DNA from: Cellulomonas chitinilytica
GTDB lineage: Bacteria; Actinomycetota; Actinomycetes; Actinomycetales; Cellulomonadaceae
DNA length: 64,000 nucleotides
NCBI RefSeq assembly: GCF_016862675.1
Contig: NZ_BONK01000001.1
Location: forward strand, 310,001 to 374,000
Direction: 5' to 3'
Every line of letters starts with the position of its first letter. Position 1 is the stretch's first letter. The notes below the pieces were generated by a model. That model was given only the letters and a program-made list of their open reading frames with translations. It was not told the DNA's origin and searched no databases. Shown here in pieces: positions 55,930 to 63,857 of the stretch. The translations under genes and the position numbers were made by a program.

Positions 55930-56979
55930 ATGACCGTGACCGAGAGCCTCGGCGCGCTGGAGGAACGGGCGCGCCGCCGGACGGGGACGTTCGGCGACGG
56001 CGCGCTGATCGTGTGCGACTCGCTCGTGCGGATCTACCAGTCGGAGGGCGTCGAGGTGCAGGCCCTGCAGGGCCTGGACCTGCTCGTGGAGTCCGGCGAG
56101 CTGGTCGCGATCGTCGGTGCGTCCGGCTCGGGCAAGTCGACGCTGCTCGCGGTGCTGTCCGGGCTCGACGTGCCGACGGCCGGCCGTGTCCGGGTCGGCC
56201 CGTGGGACCTCATGTCGATGACCGCGAGGCAGCGCGTCGACTACCGGCGCTCGATGGTCGGGTTCGTGTGGCAGCAGACGGCCCGCAACATCGTCCCGTA
56301 CCTGACGTCGGCCGAGAACGTGGCCTTCCCGATGGCGCTCGCGGGGATGCCGCGCCGCGCGCGGGAGAAGCGGGCCGCCGAGCTGCTCGACGTGCTCGGC
56401 GTCGGGTACTGCGCCGACCGGCGGCCCGCGCAGATGTCGGGCGGCGAGCAGCAGCGCGTCGCGATCGCCGTGGCGCTGGCGAACTCCCCCGAGGTCCTGT
56501 TCGCGGACGAGCCGACCGGCGAGCTCGACACCGCGACGTCGCACGACGTGCTCGAGGGCCTGCGCACGGTGAACCGCGAGCTCGGCACCACGGTCGTCGT
56601 CGTGACGCACGACGCGGGCGTCAGCGAGCACGTGCAGCGCACCGTGGCCATCCGCGACGGCCGCACGAGCTCGGAGGTGGTGCGCCGCACCCACACGGCG
56701 GAGGACGGCACCGAGTCCGTCGTCGCCGAGGAGTACGCGGTGCTCGACCGCGCCGGCCGGGTGCAGCTCCCCCGCGAGTACAGGCAGACGCTCGACCTCG
56801 TCGGCCGGGTGCGGCTCGCGCTGGAGTCGTCGCACGTGTCCGTCTGGCCCGACCGTCCGACGCCCCCACGGGGACCCCACGGCCCGCAGACGCGGCCGCA
56901 CGACGAGCCCCCCGCGCACACCGGCCGGCACGCGGCGGTCCCGGCGCCCGGCACGACCGACGAGGAGGCGGGCCGATGA
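55930..56979 (+). CDS. ABC ATPase 1 of the FtsX cassette, with AbrB-like C-terminal domain
   Basis: 349 residues; LolD/MacB-type ATPases are about 225-250. Walker A GASGSGKST at 63-71, signature MSGGEQQRVAIA at 169-180, Walker B VLFADEPTGELD at 189-200, switch His THDAG. The Q-loop region reads FVWQQTARN. After residue 260, EEYAVLDRAGRVQLPREYR and VRLALESSHVSVWPD (about 267-308) fit the looped-hinge AbrB/SpoVT pattern; a Pro-rich tail follows. The AbrB-like part may bind DNA, a partner or simply dimerise (inference). Overlaps the next ATPase gene by ATGA. Confidence 0.85.
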   Translation: MTVTESLGALEERARRRTGTFGDGALIVCDSLVRIYQSEGVEVQALQGLDLLVESGELVAIVGASGSGKSTLLAVLSGLDVPTAGRVRVGPWDLMSMTARQRVDYRRSMVGFVWQQTARNIVPYLTSAENVAFPMALAGMPRRAREKRAAELLDVLGVGYCADRRPAQMSGGEQQRVAIAVALANSPEVLFADEPTGELDTATSHDVLEGLRTVNRELGTTVVVVTHDAGVSEHVQRTVAIRDGRTSSEVVRRTHTAEDGTESVVAEEYAVLDRAGRVQLPREYRQTLDLVGRVRLALESSHVSVWPDRPTPPRGPHGPQTRPHDEPPAHTGRHAAVPAPGTTDEEAGR

Positions 56980-57698
56980 CGAGCCCCACGACGGCGACCG
57001 CACGCACCTCGGCCCCGGCCGGTGACGCGCTCGTCCGGGTCGAGCACGTGACCCGCACCTACGGCTCGGGCGCGACCGCCGTGCACGCGTTGCGGGACGT
57101 GTCGTTCACGATCGCGCCGGGCGAGCTCGTCGCGCTCGTCGGGCGGTCCGGGTCCGGCAAGACGACGCTCCTCAACGCGATCGGCGGCCTCGACAAGCCC
57201 GACGAGGGCCGCGTGGTGGTCGACGGGCGCGAGGTGTCCGCGCTCGACGAGCGCGGCCTGGTCGAGCTGCGGCGCGACGTCGTCTCGTTCGTGTTCCAGA
57301 CGTTCGGCCTGGTGCCCGTCCTGTCGGCCGCCGAGAACGTGGGCGTCCCGCTGCGGCTGCGCCGCCTGCCGACCGCCGACCGGGAGGCCCGCGTCGCCCT
57401 GCTGCTCGACCTGGTCGGCCTGGGCGACCACGCCCGTCAGTGTCCGGGCGAGATGTCCGGCGGCCAGCAGCAGCGGGTCGCGATCGCCCGCGCCCTCGCG
57501 AACTCCCCGCGCCTGCTCGTCGCCGACGAGCCCACCGGGCAGCTCGACACCGAGACCGGCACGGCGGTCATGGCCCTGCTGCGCGCGGTCGTCGAGGCAG
57601 AGGGCATGACCGCGATCGTCTCGACCCACGACCCGCTGATGCTGTCGCTGGCGGACCGCGTGATCCGGCTGGCGGACGGGCAGCTCGTCGAGGACTGA
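56976..57698 (+). CDS. ABC ATPase 2 of the FtsX cassette
   Basis: 240 residues, LolD/MacB type: Walker A GRSGSGKTT near 50, Q loop FVFQTFGLVPV, signature MSGGQQQRVAIARA, Walker B LLVADEPTGQLD, switch STHD. Standard length, unlike its neighbour. Two ATPases for two permeases suggest either a heterodimer or two exchangeable engines. The cassette closes with a strong terminator 1 base later. Confidence 0.9.
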   Translation: MTSPTTATARTSAPAGDALVRVEHVTRTYGSGATAVHALRDVSFTIAPGELVALVGRSGSGKTTLLNAIGGLDKPDEGRVVVDGREVSALDERGLVELRRDVVSFVFQTFGLVPVLSAAENVGVPLRLRRLPTADREARVALLLDLVGLGDHARQCPGEMSGGQQQRVAIARALANSPRLLVADEPTGQLDTETGTAVMALLRAVVEAEGMTAIVSTHDPLMLSLADRVIRLADGQLVED

Positions 57699-57744
57699 GA
57701 CGCGCGAGGGCCCCGCGGGTTCGACCGCGGGGCCCTCGTGCGTC
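57699..57744. terminator. Strong bidirectional terminator
   Basis: CGAGGGCCCCGCGG (57705-57718) pairs exactly with CCGCGGGGCCCTCG (57725-57738), extended outward by GACGC/GCGTC. It lies between the convergent ABC cassette and phoH2. Confidence 0.88.
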
Positions 57745-57748
57745 GGGC

Positions 57749-59134
57749 TCAGACCTCGATGCCCTCCAGCAGCTCGGTGACCAGCGCCGCGACGGGCGAC
57801 CGCTCGGAGCGCGTCAGCGTGACGTGCGCGAACAGCGGGTGGCCCTTGAGGGCCTCGATGACCGCGGCGACGCCGTCGTGCCGGCCGACCCGCAGGTTGT
57901 CGCGCTGCGCGACGTCGTGCGTGAGGACGACGCGCGACGACTGCCCGATCCGGGACAGCACGGTGAGCAGCACGTTGCGCTCGAGCGACTGGGCCTCGTC
58001 GACGATCACGAACGCGTCGTGCAGCGACCGCCCGCGGATGTGCGTGAGCGGGAGCACCTCGAGGATGTCCCGGTCGAGCACCTCCTCGACGACCTCCTTG
58101 CTGACGAGCGCGCCGAGCGTGTCGAACACGGCCTGCGCCCAGGGGTTCATCTTCTCGGCCTCGCTGCCCGGCAGGTAGCCGAGGTCCTGCCCGCCCACCG
58201 CGTACAGCGGGCGGAACACCATGACCTTGCGGTGCTGCCGGCGCTCCAGCACGGCCTCGAGCCCGGCGCACAGCGCGAGCGCGGACTTGCCGGTGCCGGC
58301 CCGGCCGCCGAGCGAGACGATCCCGACCTCCTCGTCGAGCAGCAGGTCGATCGCGATCCGCTGCTCGGCGCTGCGGCCGTGCACGCCGAACACGTCCTGG
58401 TCGCCCCGGACGAGCTGGATGTGCTTGTCGGCGGTGACACGGCCCAGCGCGGACCCGCGCGGGCTGTGCAGCACGAGGCCGGTGTGGCAGGGCAGGTCGG
58501 TCGGGTCGGCCGGCGCGCCGGCGGACTGGAACCCGGCGTCGATGTCCGCGAGCGCGACCGACTCGTGCTCCCACAGGTCCGTCATCTGCTGCTCGGTGAG
58601 GTCGAGCGCGTCCATCCCGGTCCAGCCGGAGTCGACGGCGAGCTCGGCCCGGTACTCCTCCGCCCGCAGGCCGCACGCCGACGCCTTGACCCGCATCGGC
58701 AGGTCCTTGGACACGACGGTCACGTCGCGCCCCTCGGCGGCGAGGTTCGCGGCCACGGCGAGGATGCGGGTGTCGTTGTCGCCGAGCCGGAAGCCGGCGG
58801 GCAGCACCTGCGGGTCGGTGTGGTTGAGCTCGACGCGCAGGGTCCCGCCCTGGTCGCCGATCGGGAGGGGCGCGTCCAGGCGCCCGTGCTTGAGGCGCAG
58901 GTCGTCGAGCATCCGCAGGGCGGACCGCGCGAAGTAGCCGAGCTCGGCGTGGTGCCGCTTGCCCTCGAGCTCGGTGATCACGACGACGGGGAGGACCACG
59001 TCGTGCTCGGCGAATCGCAGGATGGCCTTGGGGTCGGACAGGAGCACGGACGTGTCGAGGACGTACGTGATGCGTCCGTCGGCGGTGTCGCTGGTGGTGA
59101 TGGTGTCCGTGACGTGCTGTGCCTTGCTGACCAC
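57749..59134 (-). CDS. phoH2: PhoH2: PIN ribonuclease fused to PhoH RNA helicase/ATPase
   Basis: 461 residues. PIN domain at about 20-150 with acidic residues Asp27 (VLDTS), Glu55 (ITELEG), Asp119/Asp121 (GDND) and Asp144 (SKDLP), then a PhoH P-loop domain with Walker [10 protein letters not shown] at 276-284 and VIVDEAQS (Walker B). PhoH2 unwinds and cleaves RNA with ATP (mycobacterial work). GTG start with GGAGGGAG upstream, directly behind a GGCGC hairpin. In mycobacteria a short upstream gene, phoAT, acts as antitoxin; two candidate small ORFs lie upstream here. Confidence 0.95.
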   Translation of the reverse strand: MVSKAQHVTDTITTSDTADGRITYVLDTSVLLSDPKAILRFAEHDVVLPVVVITELEGKRHHAELGYFARSALRMLDDLRLKHGRLDAPLPIGDQGGTLRVELNHTDPQVLPAGFRLGDNDTRILAVAANLAAEGRDVTVVSKDLPMRVKASACGLRAEEYRAELAVDSGWTGMDALDLTEQQMTDLWEHESVALADIDAGFQSAGAPADPTDLPCHTGLVLHSPRGSALGRVTADKHIQLVRGDQDVFGVHGRSAEQRIAIDLLLDEEVGIVSLGGRAGTGKSALALCAGLEAVLERRQHRKVMVFRPLYAVGGQDLGYLPGSEAEKMNPWAQAVFDTLGALVSKEVVEEVLDRDILEVLPLTHIRGRSLHDAFVIVDEAQSLERNVLLTVLSRIGQSSRVVLTHDVAQRDNLRVGRHDGVAAVIEALKGHPLFAHVTLTRSERSPVAALVTELLEGIEV

Positions 59135-59152
59135 GGCAGGCTCCCTCCGGCG

Positions 59153-59296
59153 CTACGTGCGCCGCGTAGGGCGCCTCACGTCGGCAGTCCGCGCACGCGG
59201 ACCGGGGAGCCGACGATCGGCGACGGGACGGGGGCGGTCGGCCCCTCCGGTGAGAGAGGGCCGGGTCCGGCCCTCCTCCCGGAGCGGATGCTCCAT
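59153..59296 (-). CDS. Possible 47-residue leader ORF upstream of phoH2
   Basis: ATG at 59294-59296 with GGGAGG 7 bases upstream, ending TAG 18 bases before the phoH2 GTG. The product begins MEHPLREEGRTRP and is Arg/Pro-rich, about one quarter Arg. Third codon positions are about 79 percent G or C, lower than normal for the window, so coding is not assured. A phoAT-like antitoxin or attenuator peptide is possible (inference). Confidence 0.3.
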   Translation of the reverse strand: MEHPLREEGRTRPSLTGGADRPRPVADRRLPGPRARTADVRRPTRRT

Positions 59297-59388
59297 GGGC
59301 TGGCCTCCCGGGACGGCGGTCGCCGTCCTCTATGGCGGAACGTAACTCGCACCCCCGACATGCCCGGGCCGACACGCGCACTTGTCAC
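59176..59388 (-). CDS. Alternative 70-residue ORF upstream of phoH2
   Basis: GTG at 59386-59388 with AGGTGA 7 bases upstream. The product starts MTSARVGPGMSGVRV and ends 41 bases before phoH2. It overlaps the 47-residue ORF in another frame, so at most one is likely real. Its size fits small antitoxins better. Third-position GC near 80 percent gives no decision. Confidence 0.3.
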   Translation of the reverse strand: MTSARVGPGMSGVRVTFRHRGRRPPSREASPWSIRSGRRAGPGPLSPEGPTAPVPSPIVGSPVRVRGLPT

Positions 59389-59454
59389 ACGACGTTCACC
59401 TGGCTGAGGGACGGGGTTCGTCGGGGCGCTCGGCGTGTCGTCGGCGGGTCGCGC

Positions 59455-60216
59455 TCAGCGCCCGAGGCGCCGCTCGCGCGCCGCGTACGCCCGGCACGCC
59501 CGCAGGAAGTCGACCCGCCGGAAGTCGGGCCAGTACGCCTCGCAGAAGTAGAACTCCGAGTGCGCGCTCTGCCAGAGCAGGAACCCGCCGAGCCGCTGCT
59601 CGCCGGAGGTGCGGATGACGAGGTCGGGGTCGGGCTGGCCCTTGGTGTAGAGCCGCTCGGCGATGTGCTCCATGTCGAACTGCTCGGCGAGCTCGTCCAG
59701 GTCGGTGCCGGCCTCGGCGTGCTCGCGCAGGAACGAGCGGACCGCGTCGGCGATCTCGCGGCGCCCGCCGTAGCCGACGGCGACGTTGACGTGCAGCCCC
59801 GCGACGTCCTGGGTGGCCTCCTGCGCGGCGCGCAGGGCGTCCGAGGTGTGCGCGGGGAGCAGCTCGAGCGCCCCCATCGGCTGCAGGCGCCACCGTCGGG
59901 TCGCGGCGAGGTCGCGGACGGCGGACTCGATGATCGCGAGCAGCGGGTCGAGCTCCTCGGGGGCACGCTCGAGGTTGTCGGTGGAGAGCATCCACAGCGT
60001 GACGACCTCGACGCCGATGTCCTCGCTCCACTCGAGCAGGTCGGCGATCTTGTCGGCGCCGCGCTGGTGGCCGGTCGCGGTGGACTCGCCGATGCTGCGG
60101 GCCCACCGGCGGTTGCCGTCGAGGATGACCCCGACGTGACGGGGCACCCGGTCCGCCGGGAGCGAGGCCGCCAGCCGGCGCTCGTACAGCCCGTAGAGCG
60201 GGTGGGGCAGACGCAC
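59455..60216 (-). CDS. uppS: Cis-prenyltransferase (undecaprenyl/decaprenyl diphosphate synthase family)
   Basis: 253 residues. Condenses IPP units onto an allylic diphosphate in cis; the product carries wall precursors. Asp33 in ILDGNRRWAR binds Mg-diphosphate; GHQRGADKI, TLWMLSTDNL and the C-terminal DLVIRTSGEQRLGGFLLWQSAHSEFYF (RTSGEQR motif) are family marks. Actinobacteria carry two such enzymes, one making a short (Z,E)-farnesyl chain; which one this is cannot be told from sequence. GTG start; TACGGT lies 57 bases upstream. Confidence 0.92.
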   Translation of the reverse strand: MRLPHPLYGLYERRLAASLPADRVPRHVGVILDGNRRWARSIGESTATGHQRGADKIADLLEWSEDIGVEVVTLWMLSTDNLERAPEELDPLLAIIESAVRDLAATRRWRLQPMGALELLPAHTSDALRAAQEATQDVAGLHVNVAVGYGGRREIADAVRSFLREHAEAGTDLDELAEQFDMEHIAERLYTKGQPDPDLVIRTSGEQRLGGFLLWQSAHSEFYFCEAYWPDFRRVDFLRACRAYAARERRLGR

Positions 60217-60383
60217 GCAGCGCTCCTGGGGTTCGTCGGGGCGGGGCCCCGGAGGGGGTCGGGACCAGGTTCACCGTACCGGCCGCCGCGTCCCGTCGTG
60301 GCCGGGTCGGCGGCTCCGTCCCCCTCCTGCCCGCCGTGCCCGCGCCCCGCCGGACGACGGCGCACCGGGGCGGTCGACACGTG

Positions 60384-60403
60384 AGGTTACGGTGCCGTAA
60401 CCT
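60384..60403. promoter_or_regulatory. Perfect 20-bp palindrome, likely repressor operator 1
   Basis: AGGTTACGG-TG-CCGTAACCT is exactly symmetric. It lies 44 bases before the hemolysin III start in the divergent uppS/hemolysin gap. Its TTACG/CGTAA arms recur in the second palindrome. Such arms fit a TetR-type regulator. Confidence 0.7.
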
Positions 60404-60409
60404 ACGGTC

Positions 60410-60422
60410 TCGTAAGTTACGA
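60410..60422. promoter_or_regulatory. Perfect 13-bp palindrome, likely operator 2
   Basis: TCGTAA-G-TTACGA, with its centre about 22 bases (two helix turns) from the centre of the first palindrome. Both sites would be on the same DNA face. It lies 25 bases before the hemolysin III start, probably over the promoter. Confidence 0.65.
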
Positions 60423-60446
60423 CCCTCCGACGAGACGAGCCCCTCT

Positions 60447-61187
60447 GTGAGTGCCACCTCCGCGCCCCGCCCCGGGTCGTCGTCCGGACCCCCGTCGCTG
60501 CGCGAGGATGTCACCGTGAGCGTCTCCCGCGCCGTCGAGCAGGTGGCCGAGTCCGTCAAGCCCCGCCTGCGCGGCTGGATCCACGCGGGCGTCGCCCCCC
60601 TGGTCCTGGCGGCGTCGATCGTGCTCGTCGTGCTCTCCCCCACGCCCGCCGCGAAGTGGTCGACCGCCGTGTTCGGCCTGAGCGCGGTCATGCTGTTCGG
60701 CACGAGCGCGATCTACCACCGCGGCCGCTGGTCGCCGCGGGTCAGCGGCATCCTGCGCCGGCTCGACCACACCAACATCTTCCTGATCATCGCCGGCACC
60801 TACACGCCGCTGGCCGTGCTCCTGCTGCCCGAGAAGACGGCGAAGGTCCTGCTGATCGTCGTCTGGTCCGGCGCGCTGCTCGGTCTGCTCTCCCGGGTCT
60901 TCTGGCTGGGTGCGCCCCGCTGGGTCTACGTGCCCGTCTACCTGGCGCTCGGCTGGGTCGCCGTGTGGTTCATGCCGGCGTTCTACCGGGGCAGCGGTCC
61001 CGAGATCATCTGGCTCGTCGCCGCGGGCGGGCTCGCGTACACGCTCGGCGCCGTCGTCTACGGGCTCAAGCGACCCAACCCCAGCCCCCGCTGGTTCGGG
61101 TTCCACGAGGTGTTCCACGCGCTCACGGTGCTCGCGTTCGCGTGCCACTACATCGCGGTGTCGATCGCGTCGTACCGCTACGCCTGA
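60447..61187 (+). CDS. Hemolysin III / TrhA (PAQR family) membrane protein
   Basis: 246 residues from GTG at 60447; in-frame GTGs at 60510 and 60516 would remove a disordered N-terminus and are possible starts. Seven helices follow from about residue 45. PAQR metal-site marks: a Ser/His/His set in FGTSAIYHRG, HTNIFLIIAGTY and FHEVFHALTVLAFACHY. Bacterial members affect membrane fatty-acid composition and energetics; haemolysis is a historical name. Two palindromes in the promoter imply repression. Divergent from uppS. Confidence 0.9.
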   Translation: MSATSAPRPGSSSGPPSLREDVTVSVSRAVEQVAESVKPRLRGWIHAGVAPLVLAASIVLVVLSPTPAAKWSTAVFGLSAVMLFGTSAIYHRGRWSPRVSGILRRLDHTNIFLIIAGTYTPLAVLLLPEKTAKVLLIVVWSGALLGLLSRVFWLGAPRWVYVPVYLALGWVAVWFMPAFYRGSGPEIIWLVAAGGLAYTLGAVVYGLKRPNPSPRWFGFHEVFHALTVLAFACHYIAVSIASYRYA

Positions 61188-61221
61188 CGGCGCCGACCAC
61201 GTCGGACGGTCTCGACGGACG

Positions 61222-62046
61222 TCAGTCCTTCGGCACGACCCGGTACCGCCGGTTCGCCAGCGACGGGTTCCGGTCCCGCACGGCCGCGAGCGCCTCGGCG
61301 TCCAGGTCGACGGTCCGCAGGCCCGGCTGCTCGTCCAGCTCCAGCCCCACGACGCCGTCCGGCCCGACGACGACGGAGCGACCGACCACGCCGTCACCGG
61401 CCTGCCCGACCGCGACCACCGCGGACGTGTTCTCGATCGCGCGGGCGATCGCGAGCGTCCGCCAGTGCATGGCCTTGAGCTCGCCGTCGGCCCACGCGGC
61501 CGGCACGACGAGCGCGTCGGCGCCCGCGTCGACCACGCGCCGCGCCGACTCCGGGAACCGCAGGTCGTAGCAGGTCAGCACCCCGAACCGGACCCCGGCG
61601 ACGTCCATCACGAGCGGCGGGGCGTCGGCAGGGCCGGCCTCCAGGCGGTCCGACTCGCGGTGGCCGAACGCGTCGTACAGGTGGACCTTGCGGTACACCC
61701 CGACGAGCTCGCCCGACCCGTCGACCGCGACCACCGCGTTCACGGCCAGGTCGCCGGCCCCGGGCAGCACCGTCCCGGCGATCACGGCGACGCCCGTCGC
61801 GGCCGCCCGCTCCCGCAGGAGCGAGACGAACGGGCCGCCCAGCGGCTCGGCGTAGGCCTTCCCGACACCGTGCTTGTCGAAGGCGGACGCGTACTCGGGC
61901 AGCACGAGCAGGTCCGACCGGCGCTGCGCCGCCACGGCGAACGCCTCCGCGACGAGCTGGCGGTTGGCCGCCCGGTCGTCGCTCACGGAGACCTGCCCGA
62001 CGGTGATCCGGACGGCCGGTCGCAGCGGCGGCTCGGGACGGCTCAC
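61222..62046 (-). CDS. Nitrilase-superfamily amidase
   Basis: 274 residues. Catalytic triad Glu51 (LPEYAS), Lys120 (YRKVHLYDAF) and Cys159 (TCYDLRFPE). The DLRFPE type resembles deaminated-glutathione amidase/omega-amidase; in a mycothiol organism next to mca an amidase for thiol-linked or dicarboxylate amides is plausible (inference). The start overlaps the stop of the small membrane gene (ATGA), so it is the third gene of the mca transcript. Confidence 0.88.
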   Translation of the reverse strand: MSRPEPPLRPAVRITVGQVSVSDDRAANRQLVAEAFAVAAQRRSDLLVLPEYASAFDKHGVGKAYAEPLGGPFVSLLRERAAATGVAVIAGTVLPGAGDLAVNAVVAVDGSGELVGVYRKVHLYDAFGHRESDRLEAGPADAPPLVMDVAGVRFGVLTCYDLRFPESARRVVDAGADALVVPAAWADGELKAMHWRTLAIARAIENTSAVVAVGQAGDGVVGRSVVVGPDGVVGLELDEQPGLRTVDLDAEALAAVRDRNPSLANRRYRVVPKD

Positions 62047-62414
62047 CGGGCGCCGCCGTCCTGCGGCCCGTCCTGCGGCCCGTCCTCCGGGTCCTGCGGC
62101 CGGTAGTCGCGCAACGTCGTCTCGACGTCGGCGTCGACCTCGACGTCCGGACCGGCCGGACCGGCGTCGATGACGCCGCGGTCCTGGTGCGGCGCGTCGT
62201 CGTCGTCGAGCCCGAGCTGCTTGGCGCGACGGTCCACGACCCGCAGCTGCTTGGTCAGCGACAGGAACAGCCCGACCGCCGCGAGCGCGAGCAGGAACGT
62301 CACGACGAAGCCGATGAACCCCGGCGAGCCCTTGGCGGCGTCGGTGATCTCCACGCCCGAGGGCGACGGGCTCGGCTCGACGAACGCGAGGCCCGCCGCC
62401 AGCAGCCGGCTCAT
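62043..62414 (-). CDS. Small single-helix membrane protein between mca and the amidase
   Basis: 123 residues. A short N-terminus, one helix (about 30-52, GFIGFVVTFLLALAAVGLFL), then VDRRAKQLGLDDD and an acidic Gly/Pro/Asp tail with DGPQ repeats. ATGA overlaps on both sides show strict coupling with mca and the amidase. I know of the conserved position in actinobacteria but not of a function. Confidence 0.75.
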   Translation of the reverse strand: MSRLLAAGLAFVEPSPSPSGVEITDAAKGSPGFIGFVVTFLLALAAVGLFLSLTKQLRVVDRRAKQLGLDDDDAPHQDRGVIDAGPAGPDVEVDADVETTLRDYRPQDPEDGPQDGPQDGGAR

Positions 62415-63298
62415 CGGGCCTCGTCCTGCGCGCGGATCCCGGCGAACAGGTCGCTCTCCGGCAGCGTCACGGGCACGCGCGACGTCGCCAGCTCGTACTC
62501 CTCGGTGGGCCACTGCGCGAGCTCGACCTCGCGCGGGACCGCGAAGAAGAAGCCGTCGGGGTCGATCTGCGTGGCGTGCGCCCGCAGCGCCGCGTCGCGT
62601 GCGGGGAAGAACGCGCTGCACGGGATGTGCGTCGTGACCTCCCGCTCGGGGACCTCGCGGGCCTCCCGCGAGTCGATCCAGTCGCCGAACGGCGACTCCC
62701 GGCCCGCTGCGACGAGCGCGTCGTGCACCGCCCGCATCCGGGCGAGCGAGAACCCGTGGTTGTAGTACAGCTTGAGCGGCGCCCACGGCTCGCCCCGGTC
62801 GGCGTAGCGCTCGGGGTCGCCCGCGGCCTCGAAGGCCTCGGCGGACACCCGGTGGCACATCACGTGGTCGGGGTGCGGGTACCCGCCCGACGGGTCGTAC
62901 GTGGTGATGACGTGCGGCTTGAAGTCCCGGATCACCTCGACGAGCGGGGCGGTCGCGTCCTCGAGCGGCACGAGCGCGAAGCAGCCGTCCGGCAGCGGCG
63001 GCAGCGGGTCCCCCTCGGGGAGGCCCGAGTCGACGAAGCCGAGCCAATGCTGCCGCACGCCGAGCGCGTCGGCGGCCGCGGCCATCTCCCGACGGCGCAC
63101 CGCCCGCATGCCCTCCAGGCCGCCCTCGACCGTGCCGTACTGCGGGTTGAGCACGTCGCCGCGCTCGCCGCCCGTGCACGTCACGACGAGCACGTCGACG
63201 CCGTCGGCGGCGTACATCGCGGTCGTCGCGGCACCCTTGCTCGACTCGTCGTCGGGGTGGGCGTGCACCGCCATCAGTCGCAGCCGCTCCTCGGTCAC
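62411..63298 (-). CDS. mca: Mycothiol S-conjugate amidase
   Basis: 295 residues, LmbE zinc amidase that cleaves mycothiol adducts of electrophiles and drugs, releasing the mercapturic acid for export. AVHAHPDDESS at 10-20 and GGYPHPDHVMCH hold the zinc ligands; KLYYNHGFSLARM and the long C-terminus (VPCSAFFPARDAALRAHATQID in pieces) separate Mca from MshB. GTG at 63296-63298 with GGGAGGG 6 bases upstream. Divergent from the DUF4307 gene, as in M. tuberculosis. Confidence 0.94.
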   Translation of the reverse strand: MTEERLRLMAVHAHPDDESSKGAATTAMYAADGVDVLVVTCTGGERGDVLNPQYGTVEGGLEGMRAVRRREMAAAADALGVRQHWLGFVDSGLPEGDPLPPLPDGCFALVPLEDATAPLVEVIRDFKPHVITTYDPSGGYPHPDHVMCHRVSAEAFEAAGDPERYADRGEPWAPLKLYYNHGFSLARMRAVHDALVAAGRESPFGDWIDSREAREVPEREVTTHIPCSAFFPARDAALRAHATQIDPDGFFFAVPREVELAQWPTEEYELATSRVPVTLPESDLFAGIRAQDEAR

Positions 63299-63419
63299 CT
63301 TCGCGCCCTCCCGTCGGGTGCCCACCCGCGCACGGACCCGACGGTCCGGACCAGCGGTGGGACGAGAGACAATGATCGCGCACGCCCCGAGGTGCTCGCG
63401 CACCGCTCCGAGGAGACCT

Positions 63420-63857
63420 GTGACCACCGCACCCGCACCCCAGCCACCGGCCGGCCGCTACGGCCCCGAGCCGACCGTGCGCACCGGTGCGCGCCGGTGG
63501 GTCGGCTGGGGCGTCCTGGGGCTCGTCGCGGCCGCGCTGCTCGTGTGGGTCGCGATCGGCGTCACCGACGAGCGGGTGACGTGGAAGGACGTCGGGTACC
63601 ACGTGGACGGCGCGACCTCCACGGACGTGACGTTCGAGGTCACCAAGCCGAAGGGCGACACCGTCGCGTGCCGCGTGCAGGCGCTGTCGCAGTCGTTCGC
63701 CGAGGTCGGCGTCCGGACCGTCGAGGTCGGCCCCGCCGACACCGGCACGCAGCGGGTCACGGTCACCGTGCCGACCGCCGAGCTGGCGGTCAGCGGCACG
63801 GTCGCGTCGTGCGACCCGGTCGTGCCGTCCGGGGCACCCGCGGTCGACGGCTACTGA
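63420..63857 (+). CDS. DUF4307 membrane protein
   Basis: 145 residues from a GTG with GAGGAG 4 bases upstream. One helix at about 28-48, then an outer beta-rich domain with TWKDVGYHV, FEVTKPKGDTVACRV and VTVTVPTAELAVSGTVASC; two cysteines (near 80 and 127) might pair. This matches DUF4307, which sits beside mca in many actinobacteria. Function unknown. Confidence 0.9.
   Translation: MTTAPAPQPPAGRYGPEPTVRTGARRWVGWGVLGLVAAALLVWVAIGVTDERVTWKDVGYHVDGATSTDVTFEVTKPKGDTVACRVQALSQSFAEVGVRTVEVGPADTGTQRVTVTVPTAELAVSGTVASCDPVVPSGAPAVDGY

Larger units (their letters stand above)
59135..59454. promoter_or_regulatory. Structured leader region of phoH2, with possible small ORFs
   Basis: 320 bases between uppS and phoH2, both minus. 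Perfect inverted repeats in order from phoH2: GGCGC-5-GCGCC (59149-59163), which overlaps an alternative CTACG/CGTAG stem (59153-59169); GTCCGC-4-GCGGAC (59187-59202); GAGGGCCGG-2-CCGGCCCTC (59256-59275); GGAGC-4-GCTCC (59281-59294); GGACGGCG-2-CGCCGTCC (59311-59328). The 9-bp repeat could be an uppS terminator or part of an RNA regulator. Two overlapping minus-strand small ORFs are listed separately. Confidence 0.5.

Noticed and set aside
60447..61187. Haemolytic toxin inferred from the name hemolysin III
   Set aside because: The protein is a seven-helix PAQR membrane protein; its relatives act in membrane homeostasis.
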